Shown one piece after another: positions 46,409 to 58,054 of a stretch of DNA of 64,000 nt. The position numbers and the translations under genes are program-made. Numbering within the stretch: position 1 is the stretch's first letter; each line of letters starts with the position of its first letter. The stretch lies in the NCBI GenBank assembly GCA_022453515.1, contig JAJNNY010000086.1, positions 59,067 to 123,066 of the forward strand, read 5' to 3'. The DNA comes from Astrocystis sublimbata (Eukaryota > Ascomycota > Sordariomycetes > Xylariales > Xylariaceae). The notes below the pieces were generated by a model that ran no database searches, was not told the origin of the DNA, and was given only the letters and a program-made list of their open reading frames with translations.

Positions 46409-48307
46409 ATGGCGGTTCCTGACACTGTGGATGGAATAATCACGAGCCTATTAATTATTACTCTCACGCAAGCCCATCTGGTCCCATATACGCGGTTTAC
46501 ATTCCATTTCGACACTTATCTCAACGCGAAGACAAGCTCCTCCTATTGGGAAAACTCTACACTATATATAAAAGACCGCCCAATGAGCAACACAGGACAA
46601 GACTCTCAGAAACCCGTCCCCCCAAATGTCAATATCCACCACAGCAACGACAACAACAACAACACGCTTCGCAAGAATCGCAACTTGGTTGCGGCAGCAA
46701 TTCGCAAAGGCAAAGGGGGCTGCCCAGAGTTCGTTCCGCTTTCCTCCAGCTACGTGGGATCCAGCACAAACATACCTCCCGCTTATTACGCCCTGCCCGG
46801 GGAGCAGCGTAATGCACTGAGCGCAACGTATGCAACAGTCTATTCACCGGTAGAGACTTATAAAACCAAACCCATACACGGCTATCTGAGCCATCAGAGT
46901 TTTGTTTTCTCTGGTGATAGAAACGGAATTACACAGCGCCTCACCGAAGTAACACCACGCCCTGCCAAAGCAAACGAAAGTAACAACATCATGCCGACAA
47001 GACCTACTAAGAGACGGCGAGTAGACTCACTCCATACACAACAGCGACCTTATGCAACCCTAGGCCCAAGTCAACCACCAGCGCAGCGACATCTCGCAGC
47101 CCGCCCGGTTCGCGTCGTGGGAGGATATCGAAGCCCTGTCGCCGTGAGCTCTGGAGACACCGAGACTATCGAATGGGTCAATTCGAATGCGGCCGGAACC
47201 ACCTTGTGCCCGAACCCGCCCCACGCTATTCTGTCTGGGACTAACGCGACTGGGAGAAGTATAGATGCGGTCAGGACTGGCTCACATAACCGCATTAGAG
47301 CACAACTTGGAAAGTTAGATGAAGCCCTGCAGGATTCCAGGCGGAGAGTCGATGCGATGCTGTCCAGCTTCGATCATCCTCGCCCGCCACCAAACACAAG
47401 CAGACGGCCGGAGGCGCCCAGTGACGGGCTGACAGCAAGGCAGCGACACATGGTAAGTAGCTTGCTGAACTTGCGTGCCAGGAATTACAGGCCATACATC
47501 AACATGTTCACTCCGGGGGCTTATCGTACGCAGCACGAGGAGGAGACGAAGCTTGCTTTTGATTCGATGGGCCTGCGTGTGCGCGGCCAGCGGTTCCGCG
47601 CCGTGACATACGTCGGAAACCGCTGGTCTTCCCTTCCGCCCGTGCCCGCCTCGGAATTATCATCATCGTATACAGTTGATGCCACCAGCATGAAACCATT
47701 ATGCTCACCTCGGGAACTACTTGCCTTTCTCCTCGAGTTCCGCACTCTCGTGTACTCGGAAGGCAGGGAACGTGCTCGCCGCGGCTTGCCCACCCTCGCG
47801 TCCGCCGCATGGCGCGTGCCGTGCTGCGACCAGATCGTCGTCGACGGCCGCGTCGTGCGCGGCCATCCATCCACGTTTGCGTGCTACACGGCGCTGATGA
47901 CATATCTGGAAAATGGCAACCGCGGTGACGAGCTCCCGGACGAGGCCTGGCCATACCTCGCGGCCCTGTTGCGCTTGACCGATAAGCGCCCCTTTGTCAC
48001 GGAGGGCGGCTTCGTGGGTCTCGGGCCTGCGGATGCAAAGCCGGGAGACGTGGTCGTGCGTCTGCATGGGTTTAGCGCGTGCTACTTGCTAAGGAGGAGG
48101 AGGGAGGGGCCGGAGGGCGAGGGCGAGGAGAGTGTTTTTGATGATTGTGATTATTACGTTGTGGGTGAGGTTTTCGTGAATGGGGGCATGGATTGGGATG
48201 GGGGTGGTGGGGGTGGAGAGGAGGAGGAGGCGGATGGGGAGGTGCGGTGGTTTGACTTTTCTAAATGGGGGAGCCTTGTGGGAGCCTTGGAGGAGGTGCA
48301 GTGGTGA
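46409..48307 (+). CDS. large protein with HET-like C-terminal region
   Basis: A single 632-codon frame. The first part is low-complexity and disordered, with an Asn run and a basic RPTKRRRVD cluster that could be a nuclear signal. The last 200 residues resemble the C-terminal region of HET proteins: RPFVTEGGFVGLGPADAKPGD, VVVRLHGFSACYLLRRR, YYVVGEVFVNGGMD, then an acidic stretch. The HET core itself (ALSY.WG, DS.CI.QD) is absent. The start is uncertain: a TATA box (tatataaaag, near 46564-46573) lies just before the in-frame ATG at 46583, so the real start may be that ATG or a later one. Function unknown; it could be a HET relative that lost its N-terminal domain. Confidence 0.65.
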   Translation: MAVPDTVDGIITSLLIITLTQAHLVPYTRFTFHFDTYLNAKTSSSYWENSTLYIKDRPMSNTGQDSQKPVPPNVNIHHSNDNNNNTLRKNRNLVAAAIRKGKGGCPEFVPLSSSYVGSSTNIPPAYYALPGEQRNALSATYATVYSPVETYKTKPIHGYLSHQSFVFSGDRNGITQRLTEVTPRPAKANESNNIMPTRPTKRRRVDSLHTQQRPYATLGPSQPPAQRHLAARPVRVVGGYRSPVAVSSGDTETIEWVNSNAAGTTLCPNPPHAILSGTNATGRSIDAVRTGSHNRIRAQLGKLDEALQDSRRRVDAMLSSFDHPRPPPNTSRRPEAPSDGLTARQRHMVSSLLNLRARNYRPYINMFTPGAYRTQHEEETKLAFDSMGLRVRGQRFRAVTYVGNRWSSLPPVPASELSSSYTVDATSMKPLCSPRELLAFLLEFRTLVYSEGRERARRGLPTLASAAWRVPCCDQIVVDGRVVRGHPSTFACYTALMTYLENGNRGDELPDEAWPYLAALLRLTDKRPFVTEGGFVGLGPADAKPGDVVVRLHGFSACYLLRRRREGPEGEGEESVFDDCDYYVVGEVFVNGGMDWDGGGGGGEEEEADGEVRWFDFSKWGSLVGALEEVQW

Positions 48308-50911
48308 TGGGATACTGGTGGTGATGGAATATTAGCATAGTGTAGTGAGTTTGATATGAGTTTTGTGTGAATATTGTAGAGGTGGAGGGTATATATGGGT
48401 GGGTGGTGGGTTGGGAGTTTAGCTTGGGATATAGAGAGGTTGGGATGTAATAGTGTGATGTGTGATCATGATAATGATAATGAGAGTGAAAGTGGTGGAT
48501 TGTCTACTGGGGTAGATGAATAATTAGTTATAGATTAATATCTATCTCACTTGTGTTTCATCACATGGAAGACTTGATTTTAATTACCTACGTACCATCT
48601 TGTATATCCATGCATGTCTAATAAACAATCACCAAAAAATATCCCCACCATCAGAAGTTCTTTTCAGCGCTTGCTGTGTCATCATCGCTTCTGTTTTTCA
48701 GACGTCTGCTTAATTGGATGTAGTCTTTTTGGTTCTGCATCATTTGATGGGGAATGGAGGAGCGCAGCTCGGGATTGAACTCGCCACTCGCACTGTGGGC
48801 ATGCGGCGCATCGACCGCTGTGCCGCCGTGCACACCTGGATGGCGCACTGTGCTTTGTTGAGGGCTGGGGCGTTGGGGGGGGTTTATTAGTGTGGGTTGG
48901 TTGGTGAATGTGAGTGAATTGGTTGAGCTTGAGCTTGAGCCGCACATGGGGTGGGTGCGGCTGGTGATGGTGGCTTGGTGAAGGGCGGCTTGAGCAACTT
49001 GGTCACTATGCAGTCAGTGGTCAATGGCCCTTGAGTTAATTGATTGATTATTTCTGTTCTTTCATTGTGAATAATGGTGTGTAATTACTTTGATGTACTT
49101 GTGAGTCTTTAATAACTGCCTAAGACTAGGTTCTTAAAAGACAGCATCTTACTCCCAACACCTTTGAATGCTTCGTATTTAGGCACAGCTTAAGCTTGGT
49201 ACATGGTGTGAGTATACTACTTGGTTAACTAGGATGGAAGTTGTTTTACTGGTTGGAGTATCAATGCTTTACTAAGATGGTAAAATACATGTCTCGCAGC
49301 TCTTCTTTGGATACTTTCATATGCTGCTAGTATCACCAATAACAGGACTGAATGACTGCACCAGTTCCTATATTAGCATTAGCAGAACAATACAGAATGA
49401 GTAGTTCATCTCGATTTTATGCTTTGGTCTAGGCCACGATGCCCCTCAAGGCGGTAGATGACACGAAGGCGATGTCAGCGTGGCCTGCCTCTCTTCTCTC
49501 TTGGAACCTCCCACCTCACATCTCACCTCGCACATTGCCATCCTGACCCCGCAGGGTCATGAAATGGTTGCTGTTGCTGTGTTGCTGGTCTACAGACATA
49601 TGGTCATGTCAAAATGGGGGTGTAGGTACACTCCACACCCTTTGAATATATGTATCTAGACTTCCCCGGAGCCCTCAGCCTCCTTCTTCTACTTCTATAA
49701 CTTCCTAGGTATCCTTGAATACAGTACCTGTACACCGTCCCACTATTCTTAACAGGTCAGCACTGGCATCATGAGCAGCAGCCTCTAGGTGACCTCTTGC
49801 CACATGAGTTGGTCAGAGCGCAAGGTCCGAGGCTGGGAGGTTGGTCACCAGGTTTTTACTACCTGCTAGCACCCGGTCAGGCAGACTTTTCGAAACTGTG
49901 ATACAGACTGATGACTCTAGTCAGGGCTCCGTATGCCAATAGACATGTTGTGCGCCTAGATGTACTGGATCGGGCTGACTATTGGTCCGGTTCTTGACAC
50001 AATCCATTGCGAAGCGGCCACTGCCGATCTCAAAGCTATAGTCTTTAGTGATGTAAGGAGAGCGGAGTTTGACTTGAGACAAATGTTAGCGCTCAGTTGC
50101 CGAAGATAGATTGTCGCGAGGCGGCCCAGGGCATGCTTCAAGAGGAAGACAAGGGTCAACACGAGGAATAAGGGGGGGCTAACCGCTGACTACTTTATCT
50201 GCTTCGACAGCAAACACGTATCAACAGGCGCGCATTTTCGCTATTGACATCACATGTCCGGTGATTGGGTCTACTTAAGCGACTACGATCCCCTGGTAAT
50301 CTCTGCTTGTGGCAGCTGGCAAATGTTTGCCTGTCACGAGGCGGCGAGATTCCTTGCTTCTCTACGAGCGGCTTATGGTTAAGGCCGAGAGCGGCAAGGT
50401 ACTATTGTGTCTATGAGCGCACGGCATGCTCGTATCTGTATGTGTGTATGAGTTTGACCAACATCAGCAACATGACGGGCAGCATGATTCGGCCGTGAAG
50501 CCCATCTGGGATCGACTGGCTATGGCAAGATCTAACTTGCGAACTTCATTTCGACCAGCCAATAGCAACACCTCGTATGTGGGCACAAGGTGGGCGTGGC
50601 TGAGACGCAGCACCTCTCCTCTCTGGCAAGGGAGAGTTGGTGGCTTGTCTTGTGACATACATCCCCTCACAGGTCACACGGCCCGTAGAGGGCACACAGC
50701 CCGTATAGCGCTTTTAGCCCGCCAGCAAGTCATTATAAAGGCCATCTTAAGTCGCAGGGTCTTCTCGTTCATCATGGCTCAAATCAGTCTTGCTGCTCAT
50801 TATTACTAGACACCCTTGCCTGCCCACTCATAAGGAGTCAACCCCATAAACAACCTTGGACAACAGAAGCACCGCTCTCACTGGCGTTCGCAGCACCCAC
50901 CAGCCTTCGCC
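48308..50911. other. gene-poor intergenic stretch
   Basis: About 2.6 kb with no supported gene. Short minus-strand frames at 48651-48947 and 49956-50162 and a plus frame at 50426-50809 show no family signs. It forms the left edge of the repeat-rich island. Confidence 0.45.
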
Positions 50912-52248
50912 ATGGCTTTGCCCTCCCCGCAGTCTCTTCCGATTCGGGAGATGGAAATCGATGATGATATGGATGATGATATGGATGACTCTCAACATGA
51001 TGCAATCAGCCAAGACGGTCTCGCATCTTCTCAATGGGACTCGAAGGATTCCCCAAACCTCCTCAGGCTCATGCAAGTTGTGAGGAATAACGCTATGCGA
51101 GGGGGGCTTCGGAACAACGAGGAATTCCTATCGAACAACAAGATCGACGAGCTAGTGACGAAGGAAAGCGTGCTATTGGCGCTGCAAGATACTGAGCTCC
51201 CGAATGAGAAGCATGAAGATCTCGCCAACTGGGTTCTCGAGAGCGGAAGCAAGCCATTGTTTCTGATACTCGTCATGATGACAGGTTTCTATGGCAAGGG
51301 GGAGAGACTTTCTCGGCTGGGCCACATGAAAGAGGCGGGCATTTGCCGCTATGAATCGGGAGGCGTTGGCCGCATGACAGAGTCCCGCGTTGGCGACTGG
51401 ATATTACCACTTGAAGGCGACGAGGGTGTGAACCCCTGGGAGCGTCCATCAATGCCAGCTTACAGACAGCCCGGAAGCGCCCGTAGGGGGGTAATCAAAG
51501 AATCCTTCGACGGTTGGGAGACCATCGACATCGAGTTTTTTAAACACGTCCAATGGTACTTCCTAACCCCTGTACTGGGTGTCCGGCCTTTGAAAAAGCT
51601 AAGCTCCAGAGAAGCCCTGCCATTCGTCAATATGCGAAAGACAGAGGAAGGAATCTTTTGGAGCGGCAAGGTCACCCTCGAACATATTCCATCGTCCGAA
51701 GATGTGATTTGGAGCGGCGAGATCCCCCCGGGACATTTTTTATCGTCCAAAGATGTGAGCATCATCCTCATTACCAAGAAAACCACCTTGCTAACCGTCA
51801 ACTCAAGGAGAATAAGCCTAACTCGCAGGCCATTCCAGTCCTCGTCAAGAAATTCAAATCTTGGCGCGATATGAAAACATCGCGTTACCAACGTTTCCAT
51901 GCTGGCGTTGGTACCTTCCCTGGACTGGTCGAAGTACTCGGCGAGTTTACGAAGGATGGCGCTGGATACTTGATACTGCACGAGGTTGTAGACGGTGCTC
52001 AGCTGACTGGCGAGATGGTCGGCCAAAGCCGGGGAATGGATTTGAAAGTCCAAAATCAAGCCATGTTGGACTGTTGGATAGGTAAGATAAAATTACAGCA
52101 ATTTGAGGATGCACAAGGCAAAAAACGACGCCGAAATGATAATCAGCAATACCACCTAAGGAGGGAGTATCATAATCAACGGCTTCATGAGGAATTTTGC
52201 TCAGGTTGCGAAGCAGAGAATCATTTGTATGAATCAGCGATCCGATGA
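50912..52248 (+). CDS. fungal kinase-like protein, copy 1 (kinase lobe truncated)
   Basis: CDS join(50912..51754,51808..52248), 427 aa. The N-terminal module (EEFLSNNKIDELVTKESVLLAL, split by residues; LANWVLE; PLFLILVMM) belongs to a large fungal family that places this helical region before a Ser/Thr-kinase-like domain. Then come VQWYFLTPVLG and LPFVNM. Exon 2 looks like the kinase N-lobe: IPVLVKKFKSW (beta-3 Lys), GLVEVLGEFTKDGAGYLILHEVVDG (beta-4 to hinge). The catalytic HRD and DFG motifs do not appear before the stop, so it is probably an inactive or truncated product. The intron has a CTAAC branch site and an AAG acceptor. Fot1 copy A lies 132 bp downstream. Related to copies 2 and 3. 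Confidence 0.6.
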
Positions 52249-52380
52249 GGCATGAGCGCTCACATCTTCTCTTCACGTCTCTTTTCACCCACTGCAGTCA
52301 TTCCTTTCTGATTTAGTTAGTATTCTTCAATAGCAATCATTTTCATCTGTCAAGTGCTTTTGCACCAGAGTGAAGGAATA

Positions 52381-52422
52381 AGCTAACCGCAGGGGCCACG
52401 GGCCATGACCTCACGGGCCACC
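52381..52422. repeat. left terminal inverted repeat of Fot1 copy A
   Basis: Begins agctaaccgcaggggccac; matched by the right end and by copy B. Confidence 0.93.
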
Positions 52423-53611
52423 CAGCCCCGCGACTTTTCGTGACACCGCGTATTTAATCCCAGCGCAATAACGTAACCACTTTTAACCTTCTCTTGTTAT
52501 AATTATTATTAATCGAACCGATTTTTTTCGCTTTTTATTATAATGTTTTTAAATGATTATAATATACGCTGTTGGGGTGCCTTATATAACGTTAAACTTA
52601 GTATAGCTGTCCGAGCTGCGGCTAAGAAGTAGGCAGTCCCTCGAACCATTTTATAACGCTATATCGATAGGATTCCTACTAGAAAAGATATTAATAAAAG
52701 CCTCTAAGCTTTATTACCTTACCTAGAAGCCTGATTAGCGTTCTAGGCGATTAGCCAAGCTAAACTAGGCTATATACTTTCGCTTGTTAAATTCCGGCAG
52801 ATTATTAACTTACTACTAAATACTTCTAGCGTTACTAAAAGGGTTAGGGAAATATAATATTACGCTTTTTTTAAGCGTAATCTAATTATTAAAGCTTTAA
52901 AATCGTATATAATAGTTTATTTAAGGGTAAATAGCGCTATAGTTATAAATATTAACGTTTTTTTTAATTATTTTAAAGTCTTATAAATTATTAATATCTT
53001 ATAAAACCGTTAGTATAATATTAATAAAATAAAAATCGGTTAAAATATTAATAAAAATTATTAAGTAATATATAAAGCTAAAACCTATCTAATATTTAAA
53101 AAAATATCGAAAAAAGCGAATAGATTACTATAATAAAGTAGTGCTTCTTTTGCTAGTAATTTTAAAAGGCAAAAAGGTCTAATAATAGTAGTTTTTAAAA
53201 CGGAACCTTAGATTATAAAACGACTAGCTATTTAAAGCTTTACCCAAGGGGTGGATTAATAATAATATCGCGATAGATTGGCTCGAAAGCCTTTTTATTC
53301 CTTATATTTACAAACGGTATAGTAATAGATAGGTAGTTCTAGTTTATAATAGCTATAATTCCTATATAAACAACTTTTTTTTATTAACCTATCTATTAAA
53401 TAAGGTTTAGCTAATCTTTTATAAGCCTTACTATAGTTATATTATTTAGGCGTTAAACATAGGAGTTTTTGGGTTATTAAAAAAAAAGCTTTAAAAATAT
53501 TTTTATAATATTCTATTAGCTACCTTAGGAATTAAAGCTATAAAAAAAGATATTATAAAAGTATTCCGGCTAGTAAGGCTTGATATTTTGAACTCTGGGG
53601 TTATTACTAAG

Positions 53612-54039
53612 TGTAACAACTGCTCTATCAATAACACTAAGTATAGGGTAGAGTAGGGGTCTTAGTGGGTTTATGTTCCTAAAGATAAGGGCTAAGCTTA
53701 TAATAAAGGATTGCTAAGCAATATAAAGTATTGTTTATTAAGTCGTTAGGAGGTTACTCCTATTCTAAGAACTGTTAGTATACTTAGATTAAATAGTAAA
53801 ATAAGGAAAGACTAGATATATAGGAGTGCTATCGAGGCTATATAGTATTTCCTTCCTTCACTCACTGGTCTGGCTCACTGGCTTACCACGATCTAGTGAT
53901 CTATTACGTGACTTCTAGACTCGGGATCCACACTGCTTCTGTGACCTGGCCTATAGCCCCGCATGTCACTTCTGCGCACAGTATCCCTTTATCTGTCCCT
54001 TGGCCTTCCCGACTGGTTGGCCCCTATTGGTTCGTAACA
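53612..54039. mobile_element. solo LTR nested in Fot1 copy A
   Basis: A 428-bp insert interrupts the Fot1 interior: copy B lacks it at the same place. It begins TGTAACA and ends CGTAACA, the TG..CA ends of an LTR. It is flanked by an exact 5-bp duplication, CTAAG (53607-53611 and 54040-54044). It is less AT-rich than its host, so it inserted after most of the RIP damage or escaped it. No internal retrotransposon region remains. Confidence 0.88.
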
Positions 54040-54685
54040 CTAAGGCCTGGGCAACAGCTAGGATCTTTTTTTACAATTGTACGAAGCTATTATTATTGAA
54101 ATATATAATTTTAAAAAACAAAAATATAGTAAAGGACGCTATAAATAAATCGGCTATAAAAAAGAAACTAAAAGTACTAGATTTTTTAGTATTTAAGCCG
54201 AAAATATACTTTAATACGCCTATAAATAGTTAAAATCTTTTATAAAACTATTAAAAATCTATTATTAAAATCGGTACGTTTAATATATTAGTTTAAAAAC
54301 TAGTAACCAGGAAAGCTATAAAAACTTTAGACTATTAAACTAAAAAAATCGCAAATCTTAAAGCTAAAATCTAATATTTCGAAACTAAAATCACAAGATC
54401 GGTTAAAAAGAATCGAAAAAAAGTTAAGCTAGCGCTGGGATAGCAGTTAGTAATAATAGCGGACGTACATAGGGTCCAGAGAAGGTTAAGGCGTAGGATC
54501 GTATATAAAAACAAGGCTAACGATTGCGAAGTGCTAGCGATCGTTATTTCAAGCTATGGGGCTATTCTAAAAGATAAATCAGAGGTTAAAGACTATATTA
54601 TTATAAAAAATGCTTAAAAACAGCGTTCGCGATGGTTTTTGTTAAAAAAAACAGCTTCGATTATATAATGGTGGTTGGTGGCTAA

Positions 54686-54727
54686 GGTGGCCCGTGAGGT
54701 CATGGCCTGTGGCCCCTGCGGTTAGCT
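54686..54727. repeat. right terminal inverted repeat of Fot1 copy A
   Basis: Reverse complement of the left repeat with one difference; followed by TA. Confidence 0.93.
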
Positions 54728-55863
54728 TATAGCAGTGGCCCAGTAGTGAAGTAGAAGTATAGGGGTCAGGTGTCAATTCTATTGATTCCTGGGCTCTCCC
54801 ATAGAGTGGGAGTCGCCCAGTCCTTATATACACAGATCTAGTAGCCCAAATAGCCCCTACAGGGGAGCCCCTAGGTCATAATGAGGCCCTGGCTACGGAG
54901 CTCCTAGGTCATAGTGATGCCCTTGCTACCATGACACCTGACATCATCGATATAGCGAGAGTTTTCATAAGAAGACTCATAGCTTGAATGGAGTTCAGAT
55001 TGTCATGGCTAAGCTACAGCGTTTATAACTTGTATCATGATGAGGAATATGTAGCAGCTTGTCGGGAATAGATCTTTAACCAAGACCTTGATAGTCCATC
55101 CCTAGATATACAAGATTAGTATTTACTAATAACACGGCTATATTTCCAGTTTAATCTACAATTTATCTTCCTCTTAGCTCTAGTCTCTATAATATAAAAA
55201 GCAAAACAGATGTGCGATATTTAGGCTTCGTTTGAGCCCAGGGTCAGGGGGTGTGGTTGTTGCTCGAACAGTGAACCTATAACGTCGACATCCGTGAGCT
55301 TCATCATGTCTCTTGACGGTTTTGTCTTGGCTAGTATAGGTTACAACATCCAAGCATGCCAACAAGATGCTAGCTAAGCTGTTGCTTAGGACCTTAGGTG
55401 GTCTCCTTCTGTCCTGCCTCGTATCCTCAGCAACATGTCTCGGCCCACTGGTAAAATTTGGAGTTCTTGCCACGTGTCTGTTGCACAAAAAAAGCCAGCC
55501 GCCTTGTGTCATGGCTGGGATGTGGAATAACTTTTACTAGCCAATCGATCTAAGTGCTACGCCAAAAGGCAAATTGCAATAGGTTAGAAGTCAGCACTGC
55601 CATTGCAAGGGAGAACGTATGAGATCACGCTGTGGCATCCCTCCACAGGGCATACAGGTTGCCTCAATTACCTAGGTGTCCTCTCAATTGCGCTGCTGAT
55701 ACGATTCCGAATGGGAGCTCTTATCATTCCTCGTTTATTCTTGATGTCTATGTGTTTTCGACTGTTGCATCACATTTAAAAGCCTAGTTTCAACGCTCAT
55801 CGCCTCCAGCTTATAACCAGCATCCTACACATACGCATCCAGAACGTGGAAAATTCTTAGGCC
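54728..55863. other. intergenic with a short tandem duplication
   Basis: No supported gene. The minus frame at 55180-55512 has no recognisable family. A two-copy 33-bp repeat lies at 54864-54929. Confidence 0.5.
54864..54929. repeat. 33-bp tandem duplication, two copies
   Basis: 54864-54896 and 54897-54929 share ggag.ccctaggtcata.tga-type sequence with about four differences. Confidence 0.8.
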
Positions 55864-56961
55864 ATGGCCTTGGGTGTGGTAAGGTCTTTGAGACTTACTA
55901 AGCTATACCCGAAGATTTTAACACGATTGTGCTCTCAAAAACAGAAGTCTGATCTAGTTACGAAAGAGGTTTCTCAAACTTCGGAAGATGAACAAACCAT
56001 ATCCCTAACCTAGGAGGGCATTTCCGACTCTGTTGTAGAAGAGGTTTCCTAGGCTGGAAAAGACAGCCAGGTTAGACCTGCCATTCAGGACAGCTCAAAA
56101 ACACACACAAAAAGCTCAACGCTTCAGACAGACGTATTGGCCAATTATGTGCAAGCGGGAGTCCCGGGCTATTAGTACTTTCTGCCGAATAATAAGGTTG
56201 ACGAGCTAGTCACAAAAGAAAGTATACTACTAGCATTTCAGGATGATAACATGGATAAGGAGAAACACGAGGACCTCGCTGCATGGGTTCTTGAGCGTAG
56301 CAAGCGATTGTTTTTGATACTCGTGATATCAGAACAACTTTGTCGACTCGAAATTTTGAGGCACAAAGGCATTGATGACGATATATTGCCGATTAGAATT
56401 GATCGATACTGCTTAACGACAACCAATCAGAAGAAGTAAGATCAATTCGTTGACATCTTTGAGAAATGGGATATAAATGATTTGATGCTTTTCGATATCT
56501 ATTAATGGAACTTCTTTGCCCCTGTATTCGACTCCAGCACCAAGTTCTGGCATTAGTTCGAAAAAAGGCAGCCCTTGCCCTTCGTCAACGTTACGCCAAC
56601 TAAATGCATGTTTCCCGGAAAATATTGGAGTGGGGAGATACCTGCTTCACATCTAGTAGTAGAAAAGGTAGGTAACCTATCATTGTGAATTTTTAATGCT
56701 CTTGTTGCTAATGCAACTGTGATACCCAAGCGTGACCCTGGGTCGGAGGGTAACATAGCAGTTGTTATTAGAGAGATATTCCCCGGAGACCGCGAAACCA
56801 TCTCTCCGTTCTGCGACATTAACTCTGGAGAGTTCACAGACTCTGCTGTCCGTTCTGTAATTTCGCCTCGACGCATTAAACCACTTGCTGGGTACACGAT
56901 AGGCGGCAATGATTTCGTGATCTTTCGATGGGTTGAGAGAGCTATTTCGGAGGAGACTTGA
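55864..56961 (+). pseudogene. kinase-like gene copy 2, killed by RIP-type stops
   Basis: From an ATG at 55864 one frame can be followed to about 56660, broken by six in-frame stops: TAG at 56011, 56050, 56173 and 56554, TAA at 56437 and 56503. The family module is clear: YFLPNNKVDELVTKESILLA, LAAWVLER, RLFLILVISE, WNFFAPVF, RQPLPFVNVTP. After a likely intron (donor near 56669) the frame resumes with the kinase-lobe remnant GNIAVVIREI to VIFRWVERAISEET, ending at 56961. At the stops of 56503 and 56554 copy 3 has Gln, and copy 1 also has Gln at the first, so these arose from CAR to TAR changes. Confidence 0.85.
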
Positions 56962-58054
56962 AGTTACTATTATCACTCTCATATTCTCTACCTATATACA
57001 TGCTGTTTTTCTTGGTGACTTAAAACTACAACTAAGGCCTTTTTCTACCCCCTTTCCTACTTTTATCATCCCCTTAACCCATACCGCTAAACCCTTTAAA
57101 GCAGCCCCCACCCCCTCTAAGCCCTAGGTAAGATCTACCCATCTAAAATACTCACGTAGACATTAATCATATACATACCTAAGCACCCTAGCGAGCAGAA
57201 TGCCCTTTTCTCCAGGTGCGCTTGCTGTTACGGCTCGCTAGCGGCTCGGTACAGAATAGCCTACGAGCCGTCACTAACGGGGTATATGTACTAGTTCCTA
57301 GTCCTCAGTAGCAAAATGAGAGTTCCCTCTCCTTGCGTAATAATAAATGTCATTTATTGGACTTCCAGCAGTGTGAACTGTGACCCCTGCGATCTATAGT
57401 GAATGCTCATAGTGACTGCCATGCATTTATCTTACCGCGACGCGGAGGCACAGGACTCTAGCAACCTTAGCACTGATAGCCCACCCTCTCGAATTTAGCA
57501 AGATAGGGAGCATAGGTACGGGCTGAGTTGGCTGCTGGGTCAGGCGACCATGACTACCTAACCTATCCCTTCAGCCACTCTTGAAAATGTTACTAATTGG
57601 GTCGAAGTCAGAAGTGGAATAACGCTTCAGCCTTGATGCGTAATGCACCCTGGACATGCCACCGGCCGAAACTCTCCCTTCGGACGATAGGGATACAGAA
57701 AAGCATATATGTTTCGGCCGGCAGTTATCGATGTGACCAAGATATATGTGAGATCTTGTTATGAATATATAAGCTTAATGTATTTATAATACGAACAATC
57801 TTTTGTTTATTCTGAGCTCCTGGCTATAAACGATCTTGAGGCTCTCCACTCACAACAAGTCCATTACTTATTTGAACGGATTCATGATATTTCAGAGTCC
57901 TACGAGGGACAGTTTAAACTCCGTGCTAATAAGTTCCCGAAACATTCAACTAATATATTGAAGTTTTACGAACCTTACCATAAAGGTGAAGGATGCTTAT
58001 AGGTCCATTAGAAGGGTCTTTTCGAGCCAATGCGACATACATGCCGCTTTTACG
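56962..58054. other. intergenic between kinase-like copies 2 and 3
   Basis: No supported gene. Contains a TGTTACGG start-like sequence at 57226 that I could not complete into an LTR. Confidence 0.5.

Larger units (their letters stand above)
52381..54727 (+). mobile_element. Fot1/pogo-like DNA transposon, copy A, RIP-degraded
   Basis: Terminal inverted repeats of about 42 bp (52381-52422 and 54686-54727, one mismatch) are flanked by a TA target duplication (52379-52380 and 54728-54729). Without the nested LTR and its 5-bp duplication it is about 1.91 kb, the classic Fot1 size. The interior is highly AT-rich with many stops. Plus-strand remnants still read as a pogo-type transposase: VPRTIL and RKDINKSL near 52640-52710 (helix-turn-helix region), then FIPYIYKRY and VVLVYNSYNSYINNFFLL near 53300-53380 (first DDE part), with C-terminal remnants near 54430-54620. 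Confidence 0.9.

Noticed and set aside
53896..54233. Plus-strand open frames inside Fot1 copy A
   Set aside because: They lie in the solo LTR and in RIP-degraded transposon DNA; not genes.
57226..57420. TGTTACGG start that looked like an LTR
   Set aside because: No matching CA end or 5-bp duplication of CTTGC was found at a plausible distance; the only nearby CTTGC is preceded by CTCTC.
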